Of a stretch of DNA of 64,000 bases, positions 1 to 9,780 are shown in pieces (position 1 is the first letter of the stretch; each line of letters begins with the position of its first letter). The position numbers and the translations under genes were made by a program. Source of the DNA: Gnetum montanum (Eukaryota; Streptophyta; Gnetopsida; Gnetales; Gnetaceae); assembly GCA_015680685.1 (NCBI GenBank), contig MNCI01001832.1, positions 475,129 through 539,128 on the forward strand. The letters run 5' to 3'. The notes under the pieces were generated by a model. It made no database searches. It was not told the DNA's origin and worked only from the letters and a program-made list of their open reading frames with translations.

Positions 1-812
1 GATCATTGTTAAATTAAACTCTTGTAAGATTACAAGCCATTGTATGATATGAGGGCTTACCATTGACTTATTCATGAGGAACCAAATTGCACTATGATAT
101 GTATGTATATATACTTTATATTCCAATACATAGTGTCTAAACTTTTCTAGTGCAAACACTATAGCCATTAATTCTTTCTTTGTGGTAGTGTAGTTAAGTT
201 GTGCATCAACAATACTTCTACTTGCATAGTGAATGTAATAAGGATACTTTTGGTCATCTAACTATGTAAGTAGGGCTCCTAAAGCATAGTTGGATTCGTC
301 AGTCATGATATGGAATGGTTTAGACCAATCAGGAGCTTGTAGAATGGGTGTTTCTACTAGTTTCTGTTTCAGAGTTTAAAAAGCTAATTCGCATTCCCTA
401 GTCCACTCGAAAGGTATGTCTTTTTTCGTTAACTTACCAATGGTTTGGAAACCTTTAAAAAGTTTTCAATAAATCTCCTATAGTAGCCAGTATGTCCAAG
501 GAATGACCAAATATCTTTGAAAATTTTCAGTTGACAGGTAATTCCTTGGATAATTTTGATTTTCATGGGGTCTACATCTATCCCTGTGTGTGAGATTTTA
601 TGTCCTAGTACTACGCCTTCTTGGACCATCAAATGGCTTTTCTGCCAGTTGAGCCTCAAATTGGTTTCTACACATCTTTTTAACACTTGCTCCAACCGGT
701 CCAAAGCTTGATCAAAGTTTGCTCCATAAGTGGAGAAGTCATCCATAAAGACCTCCACGCCATTCCCTATCGGTTGTTGGAATATGCTTAGAACTAGTCA
801 TTGAAATGTTGT
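1..812 (-). pseudogene. Athila-like Ty3/gypsy RT-RNase H relic (copy C)
   Basis: Minus-strand remnant of a retrotransposon polymerase. Nucleotides 429-806 read as the second half of the reverse transcriptase: the catalytic box is FMDDFS, followed by the GHKIS and SFLGHTGYYRRFI segments typical of Ty3/gypsy RT. Positions 1-430 continue into RNase H with stops and frameshifts, ending in a stretch that matches the RNase H of copy A (34673-34760). No gag, protease or integrase is present, and the window edge cuts the element. Immediately right of it, near 812-825, RT sequence abuts LTR sequence of the same family, so gag, protease and the first half of RT are missing. Close relative of copy A. 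Non-functional. Confidence 0.88.
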
Positions 813-814
813 AT

Positions 815-1612
815 CTTACGATTGTATGGTTAAGTAAGCTTGAGGCATATGATTTTTATAGCTTTTATGTTTTTATGTCCTGCGCTAGTAGGGAAGGAGA
901 GAGGTAACTAAATGACTAATTTAACTTAGCTACTCATTAACTAAGTTCTAACTAATCCTAACTCCAGCATCCATTCCCACTTGCCGTACACATCCTGAAC
1001 CAGTGCAACACTGTTGGGATTACCAAATGCTAATCGTTACTAGGTTACCAAGCCTTACATGCATGATCGAAGTGGTCATGCTTGTGTAATTTAATGATTT
1101 GCTTAATTGATCAAAATGAATTTCTATGCTAATAATAGAAATGTAAAGTGTATAAAATAAAATAAATTCATAAGAAAATAAAATAAAAGAAATGCGTAAG
1201 AAAACAAATATTAAGTGCTACAAGGATGAATCGAAGAGCTCATCTTTATTGTCATACACAAGGTGTGCTCACGTACACAATGCTCAAATAAAGATCCGTC
1301 CACACTTAGACCTCCTACTATGGGCACTTGGAAAATACTCTAACTTTCAAATAGACTACAAGAGTTTCGCTACTTGACTGCTAAAAAACTTATCCATTGT
1401 GCACCTAGGCACTGTATTTATAGGCTTGGAAGCAACTACTCTAATAATTAGAGTAACCGCTCTAATAATTAGAATAACTGCTAGAGTAACCACTCTAATA
1501 ATTAGAATAACTACTAGAGTAACCACTCTAATAATTAGAGTAACTGCTAGAGTAACCACTCTAATAATTAGAGTAACTACTAGAGTAATCGCTAAAGTAA
1601 CCGCTCTCATCA
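815..1612 (-). mobile_element. LTR relic of Athila-like family (copy C)
   Basis: Read on the minus strand, this matches the LTR of copy A (29270-30119). Shared features are the TGATGAG start (plus-strand CTCATCA at 1606-1612), a TATAAATA promoter box (plus-strand 1414-1421), the segment around 'ggatctttatttgagcattg', and the segment 'aaaatcatatgcctcaag' near the other end. The internal-side end is lost: homology stops near 815 and RT sequence begins. The LTR's 5' part holds a tandem array instead of the GATATC repeats of copy A, so this is a related subfamily rather than a recent sister. Confidence 0.8.
1437..1605. repeat. 33-bp palindromic tandem array in LTR C
   Basis: About five copies of a roughly 33-bp unit. 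Each contains the near-palindrome CTCTAATAATTAGAG followed by GTAAC-type steps. It lies at the 5' edge of the LTR, just upstream of the TATA box, where promoter/enhancer sequence (U3) is expected. Confidence 0.85.
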
Positions 1613-1614
1613 TT

Positions 1615-2050
1615 TATCTTTTCTCCTTCCCTCATTTTAAGTTTATCATATTCACTTTACAAAACCAAGAGGTTTGATTATCTAACTATGGACATGCCCT
1701 TAAAGGTAGCTTCTAAGGTTTTCCAATTTTTTTTGGTTGTTCCACATCCAGCTACTCTATTAAATTCAAACTTATTTAATGCAAAATAAAAATATTTTTT
1801 TGCTTTAGAATTGTACATGAACTTATCTCTTCCTTCTAATGTTCAATTGCTTCATGGCTTGATGACCTTACTTGTGCTATTGACAAGTGGTGTGTGGCCT
1901 TCAAGGATGAACTCCCATATCTCAAACTCCATTGACTTAAAGAAGCCTTGCATCCTTGCCTTCCAATATGCAAAATTGAAGTTAGTGAACATTTGTGGCA
2001 TTGTATAAGATGTTTCCTCCATAGTTCATTGTTGAAAGTTGAAGTTGAAC
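1615..2050 (-). pseudogene. Ty1/copia gag (UBN2-like) fragment
   Basis: On the minus strand, translation from about 2035 downwards gives a start resembling copia gag: an N-terminal region, then NFAYWKARMQGFFKSMEFE, which corresponds to the 'Y-x-YWK-x-RM-x-x-F-x-KS' hallmark of plant copia gag. It is followed by an FMYNSKAL-like motif, and near 1700-1760 by GCGTTKKNWKTLEATFKG, matching 'AKEIWDTLEVTHEG'. Stops interrupt the frame. It ends at the border of LTR C at 1612. Only the N-terminal part of gag is present. Confidence 0.7.
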
Positions 2051-2059
2051 ATAAGAGTA

Positions 2060-2077
2060 CCAGTCTTTGATACTACT
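2060..2077 (-). other. Probable copia primer binding site
   Basis: The minus strand reads AGTATCAAAGACTGG, close to the TGGTATCAGAGC initiator tRNA-Met complement used by most plant copia elements. It lies between the gag-like frame and the putative LTR end at 2078, which is the expected position. The match is imperfect. Confidence 0.45.
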
Positions 2078-3165
2078 TGAGGATCGAGAACTTAGAAGGA
2101 GGGGAAGAATAAGTTCTCAATTTAAACTATACCTACCACATAAAAACACAAAATTTACATGGTTTCCCAACTTGGGTACTTCCACACATGGAGGGTAGAA
2201 TCTATGCACACCTCCAAACTTTGTTTGTCAATCAAATGTGGTTTGGAGGGCATCACACCCTATACAAGATCTAAGCTTTGAACTGGAGTGTTTTGTCATT
2301 GTAAAACCACTTAACCCTGCAAGGTCCCAACAAGCTCATAATGTGATTTTAATGATCTTACAACCTTACAAAATTGAGCTCCGCTCTAGAGTGTTTTGAC
2401 ATTACAAAACCACTCAATCCCAGAAGGTCCCAACAAGCTTAATGTGGATTCCTTCTCACAAGAAGCACATCAACTCTATAGGGAACCAAGAAAAAAGAAA
2501 AAGATACAAGGAAGGAATGTAACTAAATTTACAAATCCTTATCATTGTAGCTTAATACAACATACAACCAAGCAAATGATGTTACAATGAAGAACAAGAA
2601 TATAATATCTTAGATATGATAATGATTACTCTGATGTGAATAGTGCTTTTCTAATTTCCAAGAATTTGGTATCTTCTTATATTTTTGGATTTTCCAAAAA
2701 CTCATCAAAATTTGTGCAATGGCTATTCAATGGCTAATGTAGACATCTCCTTTGAGGTTGGGATGTCTACTTGAGAATGACCTCTATTCAGGAGAGACTT
2801 CTTGCTGGAAAATGGGATGTCTCTATGGAGACGTCTTCTATGGAGTAGAGACATCTATATTTGTAGGAAACGTCTCCTTAATTCTTAGGCTCTAATTTCT
2901 AAGGCTTTCTCCCATCAATTTATCTTCTTCCCATGCCTTGTAGCATCTTCAGCTGGTTTGTAGCCTTTGTTTTTTGTCCATGCTTGTTCATGCTCTCAAC
3001 TTGTCCATGTGATCTTTACTTTGTCATCTCATTGTAGATCTTATCTCGTTGAGTTCTCATATCTCATTGTGAAGTTCTTGTTCATGTCCTGCAAATACAT
3101 TATCCATAATAAACATTCTACATTCTCCATTTTCCTTAAGGTTGTGACATACCAAAAGGTCAACA
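2078..3165 (-). mobile_element. Putative copia 5' LTR
   Basis: The minus strand runs from TGTTGACC (plus-strand end at 3165) to a CA end at 2078, next to the probable primer binding site. Length is about 1.09 kb. Inside are two approximate copies of a 50-bp segment (2287-2337 and 2390-2440), and a cluster of GACGTCTCC/GGGATGTCT motifs at 2735-2880. No second LTR lies in the window, so the outer boundary rests on the TG...CA ends and the gag/PBS order alone. Confidence 0.45.
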
Positions 3166-3240
3166 CATTAGATCAATGAAGAAAGAGTATAAAGAAAAAG
3201 TCCAATGGTTTTGAGAATGCATTTTCTAGTTTTCATCCTT

Positions 3241-3360
3241 ATAATCAATCCTTAAAAACCTCCCCTATGAGATAAGAAAAGGATTAGGCCTTACTCTTGT
3301 TCAAAAGCATACTCATAGGTTTTTACTTCTTACTAAAGGATTTCCTATAAAAAGAAGTAG
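3241..3360 (-). repeat. Dispersed repeat, inverted partner at 61465
   Basis: The minus strand of this segment aligns with 61465-61585 on the plus strand over about 110 bases, sharing TCCTTTAGTAAGAAGT, TTTTGAACAAG, AAGGCCTAAT and GGGGAGGTTTTT blocks. It is probably a piece of an unidentified high-copy element. No coding sequence is seen. Confidence 0.65.
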
Positions 3361-3999
3361 AAAACTCTCTCTAGAGAAAAAAGAACATATCAATTAGAAA
3401 TAATAAAAAAATAGCAACAAAAGTTCAAAGCTTCACATCCTTGAGCCTCTAAAATAAAAAGAAATTAATATTGGAGAAAATAAATTAATTGTTTAACTTT
3501 AACTTGGAGCTTCTTTACTTGAAACTATAGTTTAAAAAGACATCTTAAGAACCTGATATTTAAATCCTGAAGAGAAAATTAGGTGAAGAAAATCAATTAT
3601 TAGTAGGAAGGAAGATCCCAGTTCTAACAACATTTTCATTACTTTTAGATATTCATGGTTAAACTTGAAATAGTAAAAGGATTCTAGATAAAGAATTGTG
3701 GCTTAATAGTAATATTCTTACCAAAGCAAGATTCACTAGAAAATGGTTACACAACTTCTAGATGACCTTCACCTTATCTCTTAATGTTGATCTTATATCA
3801 AGAATCTTTGCGATTAATTATAACATTCTTCTTAATCCTAGTTTTAATATTTGAGTTAATATTATTCTTGTCAAATAAGGAAAAATTTTACCTTATGGGC
3901 TATTTGTTTGGATTAATCAATACTTTTTCTAGTACAAGTAAAAATATTCATAAAATTATTTGTCTTTTCTAGATTCTTTATTTCCATTTAATCATTCTT
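3361..3999. other. AT-rich stretch without recognised feature
   Basis: I see no conserved domain, LTR end or long convincing frame here. The short + frame at 3784-3972 is hydrophobic by composition only. Confidence 0.6.
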
Positions 4000-4450
4000 A
4001 TTGTTGACACTAACTTTATATTATTTTCATATCTTCAACTTTATATTATTTTTTTTCTATCTTCAACTTTAACATGTTTTTAGTTTTCTTCAACATCTTT
4101 TTTCTTTAGCAAAAAATGATAAACATTAAATAAATGTCCTTCATTATAGCAAAAGTTGTAATAATTAGGAAGATTATAATATGTAATTGGTTGAATATAA
4201 ATCTTTCCACATACTTGCAATACCAATTCCTTTTTATGATTGAGAAGATTAATTTTAACAAAAAAAAATTTTGCGAAAATCAAAAGTTGTAGTAATAGAT
4301 TCCATATACTTAATGGAATCAAGAATACTAATAATTTCTTGGTTAGCTTTTGAAAAAATCAATGACAAACTAAATAGCTTGATAAAACATGAAACTTTAG
4401 AATATTCTTCAGATTGAACATCAAAATTCAAAGTTCACTTATGAATGATT
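4000..4450 (-). pseudogene. LINE ORF1 relic with zinc knuckle
   Basis: The minus-strand frame around 4080-4322 ends in a segment reading YYNFCYNEGHLFNV followed by H/C-like residues. This is a decayed C-x2-C-x4-H-x4-C knuckle of the type that follows the DUF4283 nucleic-acid-binding region in plant LINE ORF1 proteins. The upstream part is compatible with DUF4283 but strongly degraded. It is separate from the ORF2 relic at 4690-6065, which lies upstream of it in the minus direction. Confidence 0.5.
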
Positions 4451-4689
4451 AACACTACATGATTATGTATAAATAACACTATATCTAGGACATGTTGCAT
4501 CATTGAAGCATTACTTAGCTTAATAAACAAAAAAGTCGAGAATAATATTTAACATAAAGAACTTGAATGTTATGTTTTTACCTCACATCATTTAATTGTG
4601 AAGTGAAACATCAATTACGAGGTGAATAATCTAAAATTTGAATGAACATATATCATGATGTACGATTAGCTACCAGTAACTCATATATA

Positions 4690-6065
4690 TCATCATCATC
4701 ATCATGCTAGCCTTATTGTAACAAAACGAGGTTGGCTACATGAGTTTTGTTTGCCACTCACCTTTATGAAGAGCTAGATTTTTGTTTATTTATAGTTTTT
4801 TCAAATCATTTTAAATTATTTTTTCTTATGTATTCTTTACTCTTTCTTTTGATAACTTTCTTGGAATAGTAATGTAGTAATCTTTTTTATAAGATCATTG
4901 GTTAATTTTCTTTGCATATATCCAAACCATTTAAGTCATCATTCTTGTAGCTTATATTTGTATTACGTAGTTTATTTTTGCATTTCTACCACACTGATTT
5001 GTTATTCACGCCTCTTTTGTACAATCTAACATTCAATGTCATATAAGATAGTAGGCTTGATTATTACTATCTTATAAAATTTCCTCTTTAGTTTCATTGA
5101 TATTCCTTTATCACATACAATGCCACTCGCCTATCTTTATTTTGACCGTCTTGCTTCAATTCCATTGCATATATATTTATCAATTTCACTCTTGAATGAA
5201 GGATTGAACTTAGGTAGTAGAATTGCTTGTAATGAGGGACCTTTTGGCCTTGAATTGTCACTTCTATTTCACCATTGTTTACACTATTATTAAAATTGTA
5301 TTCCATGTATTCTATCTTATTTCTACTAATTTTTGGGCCTTTTGATTCTAGAGCATGTTTTCACTTTTTCCTTTTAGAAAAAAGACTTTTTTGAGTTGCA
5401 TCCACCAACATAATATCATCTACAAATAGTATACATCAAGGAATTCTATCTTGTATTTCCTTTTTTAATAATACATAATAATAATGACAAATAAGGATAG
5501 ACTAAGGGCAACACTTTGCTATAGACCTACTGTGATTGAAAAATTAGATGTTGTTCCATAAGCTATTCTAATTTTAATGGTCGCTTCGTCATACATGTCT
5601 TGAATAACTTTAATATATTTATTAAGGATGTTTTTCCTCCATAAGATCCACCAAATAATATCTCTAGGTACTATATCACATGCTTTTTCCAAGTCAATGA
5701 AGGTCATATGTAGATTTTTCTATGTTTTCTAAAATTCTCCATTAATTATTATATCTAGAAAATAGCCTCTATAGTAGATCTTCTTGGTGTATATTCAAAT
5801 TGATTTCCTAATATTACTAATTCAACTCTAAAATGTTGCTCTTGACTCTCTCCCAAAATTTGATAGTATGGCCTATTAGCTTGATCCCTTTATAGTTTAC
5901 ACAATTTTATACATCTTCTTTATTTTTTTAGATGGGAAAACAAAGTTTTTTTAAAATTATTAGACATTTCTCTATCCTTCAAAATTTATTAAATAATTAT
6001 GTTAGCCAAAAAAATCTTGTATCTTCTAGTGCTTTACAAGCTTTTATAGGAATGTTATCTAGTCC
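4690..6065 (-). pseudogene. LINE ORF2 reverse transcriptase relic, 3' part
   Basis: Minus-strand LINE polymerase. At 5970-6065 the frame reads LDNIPIKACKALED, matching the 'GPDDIPIEVWKCLGD' block of plant LINE RT. At 5519-5707 it gives MTFIDLEKACDIVPRDIIWW (usually FIDLEKAYDRVPREVLW) through KYIKVIQDMYDEA and ending in FSITVGL. At 5094-5306 the thumb region reads QGQKVPHYKQFYYLSSILH. It resembles the RTE-like clade. A CATCAT trinucleotide run at 4692-4712 probably marks the microsatellite 3' tail. The frame continues across Tat1 at 20058, showing the LINE was the target of the Tat1 insertion. Confidence 0.85.
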
Positions 6066-7781
6066 TATGACAACCAAAAACCTCGACAACTGAAACATCG
6101 AGGGGATTCGTGGGTGCACAACCTCAACCTCACCTTCCTGCAAGGTCCTTTGCTATGAAATGGAGGCAGAGTACCCTAGATAGTCTTGTCAATAGAATAA
6201 GGACTTCACCAACTGCAATCAAGGTATCGAGCACAACCAAGGGGTGGCATGGTTAGCCAAAAATGCAAGCGCTGATGGTATTCTCAACAGTACCAAGGCC
6301 GACTAGGCATGACTGTAGCGAGGTCTCTCAACACAAGAATAGTGGTGTGAGTGTGCAAAAAACATGTAAAATAATGAAAAAGTGTGAATGCGGTACTGAA
6401 TGTCAAAAAATGCTTAAAATACAGCAAAGGAAATGCTTAGAATGCAATGAAGTCTGAGAGAAAGAAAGGGTGATACCACCCTATATGGGGAGCATAGCAA
6501 TTACAAATAAGCTTTGAAAAGGTACCTGGTGTACAAACAAGTGCAATAGTAGCGTAGCTAGAGTCTTTGGGGTGTCCCGGTGTAAAGACTGATGTCTATT
6601 ACAAGGTTCATGCCTACTGGGTTGGCTACCATGATGTCCTATGGGATTGCGGTGTTGAGTGGGATGCAAAGGTATTGCCAAGGTGTTGATACACTTTGGT
6701 GTACAAGGTGCTTAAGGTGCCTCGGTTGCCAAGTGGTGCTCTAAGATGCTAACTGCTATTTGGATTTGCTAGCCAAAATGTTTCAAATGCCCACGACTAG
6801 AATGAATTTCCAACCCCTAGAGTGTGGAATGTAGGGGTATTTGTAAGCTTAGGGTTAGCATGAAGTGTGGATTATGTGCCACATGATAAAGGGGTAGGTG
6901 GGGCTATGTTGACCTCTGTTATGCTTCTACTGGAGCAACTAGTGCTATGCTTTGATATGTTTCACTGGACCCCAGGAGACTGCCAAGCAAACACTGCTAA
7001 GATTGCATGTGCCAAGATCAAAATGTACCTGCAAATAGTGCAAAATAGTGCAATTTGGAGGCTATGCTCTAGGACTACGTTCTCCCCTCTTTTGAGTGGT
7101 ATTGAACGTAGGTACAATTTTGGGACATAGAGGGGGTACAAAAAAGAGTGCAAGTTGCTAATCCTACTTGCTAAAGGAGCACTAGAGTTGGAATGAAGGG
7201 TTGTGCTAAGCTCTAGAAGCTTTTGGAGGCAGTTCTTTATTGCTATGCTAGCTATGCTCTAGAGCGTAGCACAAAAGTTGGGCAATTCTTGCAAAAACTA
7301 AAGTCCAGTGCTACTATGCTAGAGAGCATAGCAAGATGGGATAGAGCGTAGCATAGACACTTAGAAAAATCTGGCAAAAACTAAAGTCTTTATTCTTGCT
7401 ATGCCAACTATGCTTGAGAGCATAGAAGAAAGGGTAGCTTTAGGAGTTAAATCTACCATATGCTTCCTCCATGCTAAGCCTGCTTGATAACTTATGGCTT
7501 GGCACTAGTGTAGACTAGCCACCAGAGTGCTGCTATGTTGGAGAGCATAACAAGAGGGATGTGAGCATAGTAAGACACTTAGAAAAATTTTTGTAGTTGT
7601 TGTTTGACACTTAGAAAATTTTGCAAATCTGGTTCTATGTTGCATGCTACATTGACTAAACTCTAGAGTGTAGTCCCAGTAGTGGGATCATGGGTCAAAC
7701 ACTTAGAAAAAATTTTCCTTGTGTTAACACTTGGACTAATTTGTTGTTGTAGTGTTGTTGCCCAAATTTGGTGGTGTTTTA
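6066..7781 (-). repeat. Tat1 3' LTR
   Basis: Same sequence family as 18349-20057, aligned from 'aaccaaaaa' near the left end through 'gttgttgcccaaatttggtggtgttt' at the right end. In the sense direction it begins near TGAAACACC (here changed to TAAAACACC) and ends GGTTGTCATA. It is unusually rich in AGCATAGC/GCTATGC and AGCGTAGC words, especially 7190-7560. The short frames here are not genes. Confidence 0.88.
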
Positions 7782-7847
7782 CTAGTCCCTCTTTGTTGAC
7801 ATTTGGAGGAGTAGCCCGAGAAATGTCGACATAGAACCCAAAACACC
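7773..7847 (-). promoter_or_regulatory. Tat1 polypurine tract within hairpin
   Basis: The sense strand reads GTCAACAAAGAGGGACTAG directly before the 3' LTR: the purine-rich tract that primes plus-strand DNA synthesis. It lies in the 3' arm of an inverted repeat: GGTGTTTT (plus 7773-7780) pairs with AAAACACC (7840-7847), and TGTTGACATTT (7794-7804) pairs with AAATGTCGACA (7821-7831) with one G-T or mismatch position. The same layout occurs in Tat2 at 53599-53673. Confidence 0.7.
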
Positions 7848-9430
7848 ACAGTAGGTATGGCACCAACATCACTCATTGATACCTAATCAGATGATGCTTT
7901 GCTGGGCTTAAGAGTGCTAATTGGAATGGTATGCTATAGGTAATGGATGTAGGGAATTGGCTTGGAGATAGCGAGGGAGGAATGAGATGCAAACAATGTA
8001 TCATGCTACAAGATGTGGAGTCAACACAACTAACTATTATCATGGCACTAGGATGGCTTGTTGCCAAACTATGGCCTATCGTCGGAGTGCTTGTGAGAGA
8101 GCCTTCACCCATAGCATCAAAATGGCTTATCCCTAGCATGTTGGCCTCTCATTGGAGTGCTTATGAGAAGGTCATTACGAATTCAAGGTTGAACTGGTTG
8201 CGAAATTACAACTTTGTTAGATTTTGCTTAGGGGTATATTATACCCCACTTTTGCTTCTTCTTCTTCTTCTTTTTTTGAGAGAGATGCTAGCTGTAGGAT
8301 TCTTATCATCAAGTGGACTACGTGCCACTCAATGGGCTTTTCTTAGAGGCAACTATGTCATACCTATAGGACAGGTGTTTTCTCCCTGGGATGAATTGCG
8401 TTACATTTGCTTGGGCTTTGACCAACCCACAGAGGCTCCCCATGGGATGAGTTACATTACATCCATCATGGGTTCTATGGTCAACTGAAAGAAGGGTGTC
8501 ATATTCATGAAAGAAGTTTGTAGGGAAGGCAAGGAAAGGTAAGGTAGAGAAGGTAAATGTCAGTGGGTTATAGCAAGGATAGTAGCGGTGTGCACTTTCA
8601 ATTGGCTTGGCGAGTCCAACCAAGTGTGTTGGAGCCATGTGATGCCTTGCCACTATGATGAAACATGCCTTTGAACGACTACCTCTAGGGCTTCGTCCTA
8701 TAAATACAACATAGAGGAAACAAGAAAACAACCATGTAACATGAGAGATAAACGCAAACTACTAGTTGCAAGGGCACTACAAGTGTCACGAGTGCTGGAT
8801 CAGTTATAAGAGCTTGTAGTGCCAAAGCAGGAAGGTCAATGTAGATGCTAGAGCCAAAAAGTTGCAAAAGCTCCAATAGCCACACCAAGAGTGAGCACCC
8901 ATAGGGGGCCAGCAAGGTGATCGAAGGTAATGGCGATGCAGGTGCTCAAGACTCCACACCAAGGACAAAAGCTTAGAAATCTAGTAGGACCTTAGGGAGC
9001 CATTCTACTGGATGCACTTCCAACCCCAAGCAATGGTGAGGGCTAGAGGATGGCAGTGTTGTGGCTAGGCCATAGTATTGCTGGGACTCCAGCAAGTGGT
9101 GCTGACAATGAGAGCCCCAACAATTGATGAAGCACCCAAGGTTGGCGATGCTATTGGCATAGCTTGGGGTGGTACTACTAGCGATGGTGGTAGTAGCTTT
9201 GGAAGGTTACCAAAATGCCCAAGGGCATTTTCAGAGGATCAACAAAATGCCAAGGGTTGTGATGCTAAAAATGTTCCAAAAGATTTATCTTGATGATGTG
9301 AATCCATTCTGGAACTGCAATGTCCTATCCTGCCTAGCCCACCAAGATGTGGGCAGTTGATGGAGGATGGGAAGTATTTGTGCTTGCTTGTTCATAGAAT
9401 TGTGTACATTGAGCTATGTGTGCTAAACTA
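7782..9430 (-). other. Tat1 3' non-coding region
   Basis: Between integrase and the 3' LTR. Open frames exist on both strands (for example + 7943-8488 and - 8318-8731) but match no domain that I recognise. Tat/Ogre elements are known for long, fast-evolving 3' untranslated regions. I see no further support for a gene. Confidence 0.6.
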
Positions 9431-9760
9431 TGAACCTAATTTAAGGTCCTAGTAGATCGTGATGTGCTAGTTTATAGTCCTAGTAAACTATTGTATGCTA
9501 GTTTAACGTCATAGCAGATGGTGGATGTTGTGCTACTTTATCGTCATGATGCAAGAATGGTTGGTGCTAATTTAAAGTCATAGCAAACTATGCTATGGAT
9601 GCCAATTTACTATCATAGCCCAAGGGCAAGCTACACTAGTTTAAAATTGTAGCGGATGTTCTATGCTAGTTTATAGTCATAATGGACTATTTATGCTAAT
9701 TTATAGTCATAGCAGACTATATGTGCCAGTTTATAGTCATGGTAGACTATTTCTTACCTT
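9430..9760 (-). repeat. Tat1 3' UTR tandem array (30-bp unit)
   Basis: Degenerate tandem repeats; the last three (about 9665-9755) are regular 30-mers. On the sense strand the unit contains GCTATGACTATAAACTAGCA. The equivalent array in Tat2 (51880-52460) has GCTACGACGTAAAACTGGCA at the same place, just after integrase, so the arrays are homologous. Confidence 0.82.
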
Positions 9761-9780
9761 GTTTTGTTGTTGATGCGGCG

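Noticed and set aside
7943-8488. 181-residue + strand open frame
   Set aside because: It lies in the Tat1 3' non-coding region opposite to the element, has low-complexity Leu runs and no recognised domain or homologous frame in Tat2.
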